A DNA stretch of 41,490 nt from an uncultured Rhodanobacteraceae bacterium (lineage in GTDB: Bacteria > Pseudomonadota > Gammaproteobacteria > Xanthomonadales > SZUA-5). The stretch lies in NCBI GenBank assembly GCA_937928755.1, contig CALEZI010000145.1:1-41490 (forward strand), in the 5' to 3' direction. Below, in pieces: positions 40,847 to 41,490 of the stretch. A model generated the notes under the pieces. That model ran no database searches, had not been told where the DNA came from, and worked only from the letters and a program-made list of their open reading frames with translations. A program made the translations under genes and the position numbers. Within the stretch, counting starts at the first letter, position 1; each line of letters opens with the position of its first letter.

Positions 40847-41464
40847 ATGAAAGTCGAACGCAAATCCGATCACGCGGTCAGCGATGACAGCTGCAAGGCC
40901 GCAACCGGCAAGTCCTTGAGCGAGTGGTTCGAACAGATCGACGCGCGCGGCGGCGTCGCGCTCGGTCGGCGCGACATCGGCCAGTGGCTGTACGCCGAGA
41001 TGAAAGTCGACCCCTGGTGGTCGGCGACGATCAACTGCGAGTACGAGATCGCGCGCAACCAGGTCGAGAAGGACGGCAAGGCGCGCGGATACACGATCTG
41101 CGCGACCAAGACCATCAAGGCTGATCCGAACGTGTGTTACGCGGCCTTTTCCAGCGCGGGGGCCATGGACCGCTGGTTCGGCAGCGGCCACAGTCTCGAC
41201 CTCGGCGACGGCGGCAAGCTCGCCAATGCCGATGGCAACCGCGCCACGATCAAGAAGGCCAATCCGGGCAAGACCATCCGCCTGACCTGGGAAGATCCGG
41301 ATCTGACCCTGCCGACGCCAGTCGAGATCAAGTTCGCCCCGGCCGGCGCCAAGACCACGGTGATGGTCACCATCGACCGCCTGCAGACCCGCGCCGAAGC
41401 CGACGGCTACCGCCGCGCCTGGGGCGAAGCGCTGGATCGGCTGAAGGCGTTGGTAGAGGGGTAA
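40847..41464 (+). CDS. DUF4287/SRPBCC (AHSA1-like) two-domain protein
   Basis: 205 residues with an ideal AAGGAG site 6 nt before the ATG. The N-terminal ~85 residues (SDDSCKAATGKSLSEWFEQI, DIGQWLYAEMKVDPWWSATI, CEYEIARNQ) match the DUF4287 helical domain. The C-terminal ~115 residues (ATKTIKADPNVCYAAFSSAG, DPDLTLPTPVEIKFAPAGAK, AEADGYRRAWGEALDRLKAL) are an SRPBCC/AHSA1-type START-like cavity fold that binds hydrophobic ligands or client proteins. Partner unknown. The stop is 26 bp before the window end. Confidence 0.88.
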   Translation: MKVERKSDHAVSDDSCKAATGKSLSEWFEQIDARGGVALGRRDIGQWLYAEMKVDPWWSATINCEYEIARNQVEKDGKARGYTICATKTIKADPNVCYAAFSSAGAMDRWFGSGHSLDLGDGGKLANADGNRATIKKANPGKTIRLTWEDPDLTLPTPVEIKFAPAGAKTTVMVTIDRLQTRAEADGYRRAWGEALDRLKALVEG

Positions 41465-41490
41465 GCAGAAAAGGCGGGGCTGGAGACTGG

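Overview
The window is GC-rich, densely coded DNA. It fits a gammaproteobacterium of the Lysobacterales (Xanthomonadales), probably an environmental or uncultured lineage near Rhodanobacteraceae. This rests on gene content (TrxC, UbiU, NnrU, full-length PolA, an RND pump), on many palindromic intergenic repeats, and on two secreted proteins ending in F-A-(D/N)-G-F-E. The taxonomic placement is an inference, not a database result. No rRNA, CRISPR array, integrase or transposase was seen.

Layout. 1-2.8 kb: a secreted beta-propeller-like protein between two near-identical 63-bp inverted repeats, then folD. 2.8-5.4 kb: the most unusual stretch. A lower-GC orphan ORF and two strong hairpins are followed by two tandem tRNA-like elements and about 300 bp of dense predicted secondary structure, leading into a soluble slipin (SPFH) gene. 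One tRNA-like element has a GCAA tetraloop in place of an anticodon loop; the other has anticodon TGA on a class I body. A truncated XRE regulator follows. 5.6-11.4 kb: a frameshifted phytanoyl-CoA dioxygenase-like gene, a secreted protein, fhs, a beta-carbonic anhydrase, an EAL phosphodiesterase and a STAS-like small protein. 11.7-17.3 kb: a palindromic repeat array, an RND efflux operon (adaptor then permease) and a Tat-exported dienelactone hydrolase family protein. 17.4-19.7 kb: an apparent three-gene operon (unknown protein, membrane protein, AlkC-type DNA alkylation repair protein). 19.8-26.7 kb: a 104-bp tandem repeat, an extended apolipoprotein N-acyltransferase carrying a related repeat inside its coding sequence, a repeat-rich gap, a membrane protein, an SGNH hydrolase, an SNase-like nuclease and a bacterial voltage-gated sodium channel. 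27-34.2 kb: a NYN/LOTUS RNA-binding protein, tryptophanase, an unknown small gene, two secreted proteins, a rearranged ubiU whose C-terminal part lies inverted on the opposite strand, a second palindromic array and trxC. 34.2-41.5 kb: a TRAP substrate-binding protein without its permease, polA, nnrU, an AraC regulator, a DUF1761 membrane protein and a DUF4287/SRPBCC protein.

Working together. folD and fhs both serve tetrahydrofolate one-carbon metabolism but are about 4.6 kb apart and on opposite strands. The RND adaptor and permease form one pump. AlkC and PolA are DNA-repair functions at separate loci. The slipin with tRNA mimics resembles, from recalled literature, the RNA-repair neighbourhoods that hold slipins with RtcB, Ro60 and Y RNAs, but no rtcB, rtcR or TROVE gene is in the window. 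Most of the window is housekeeping plus accessory genes, separated by at least seven repeat families. Several of those repeats sit at gene remnants or inside genes.
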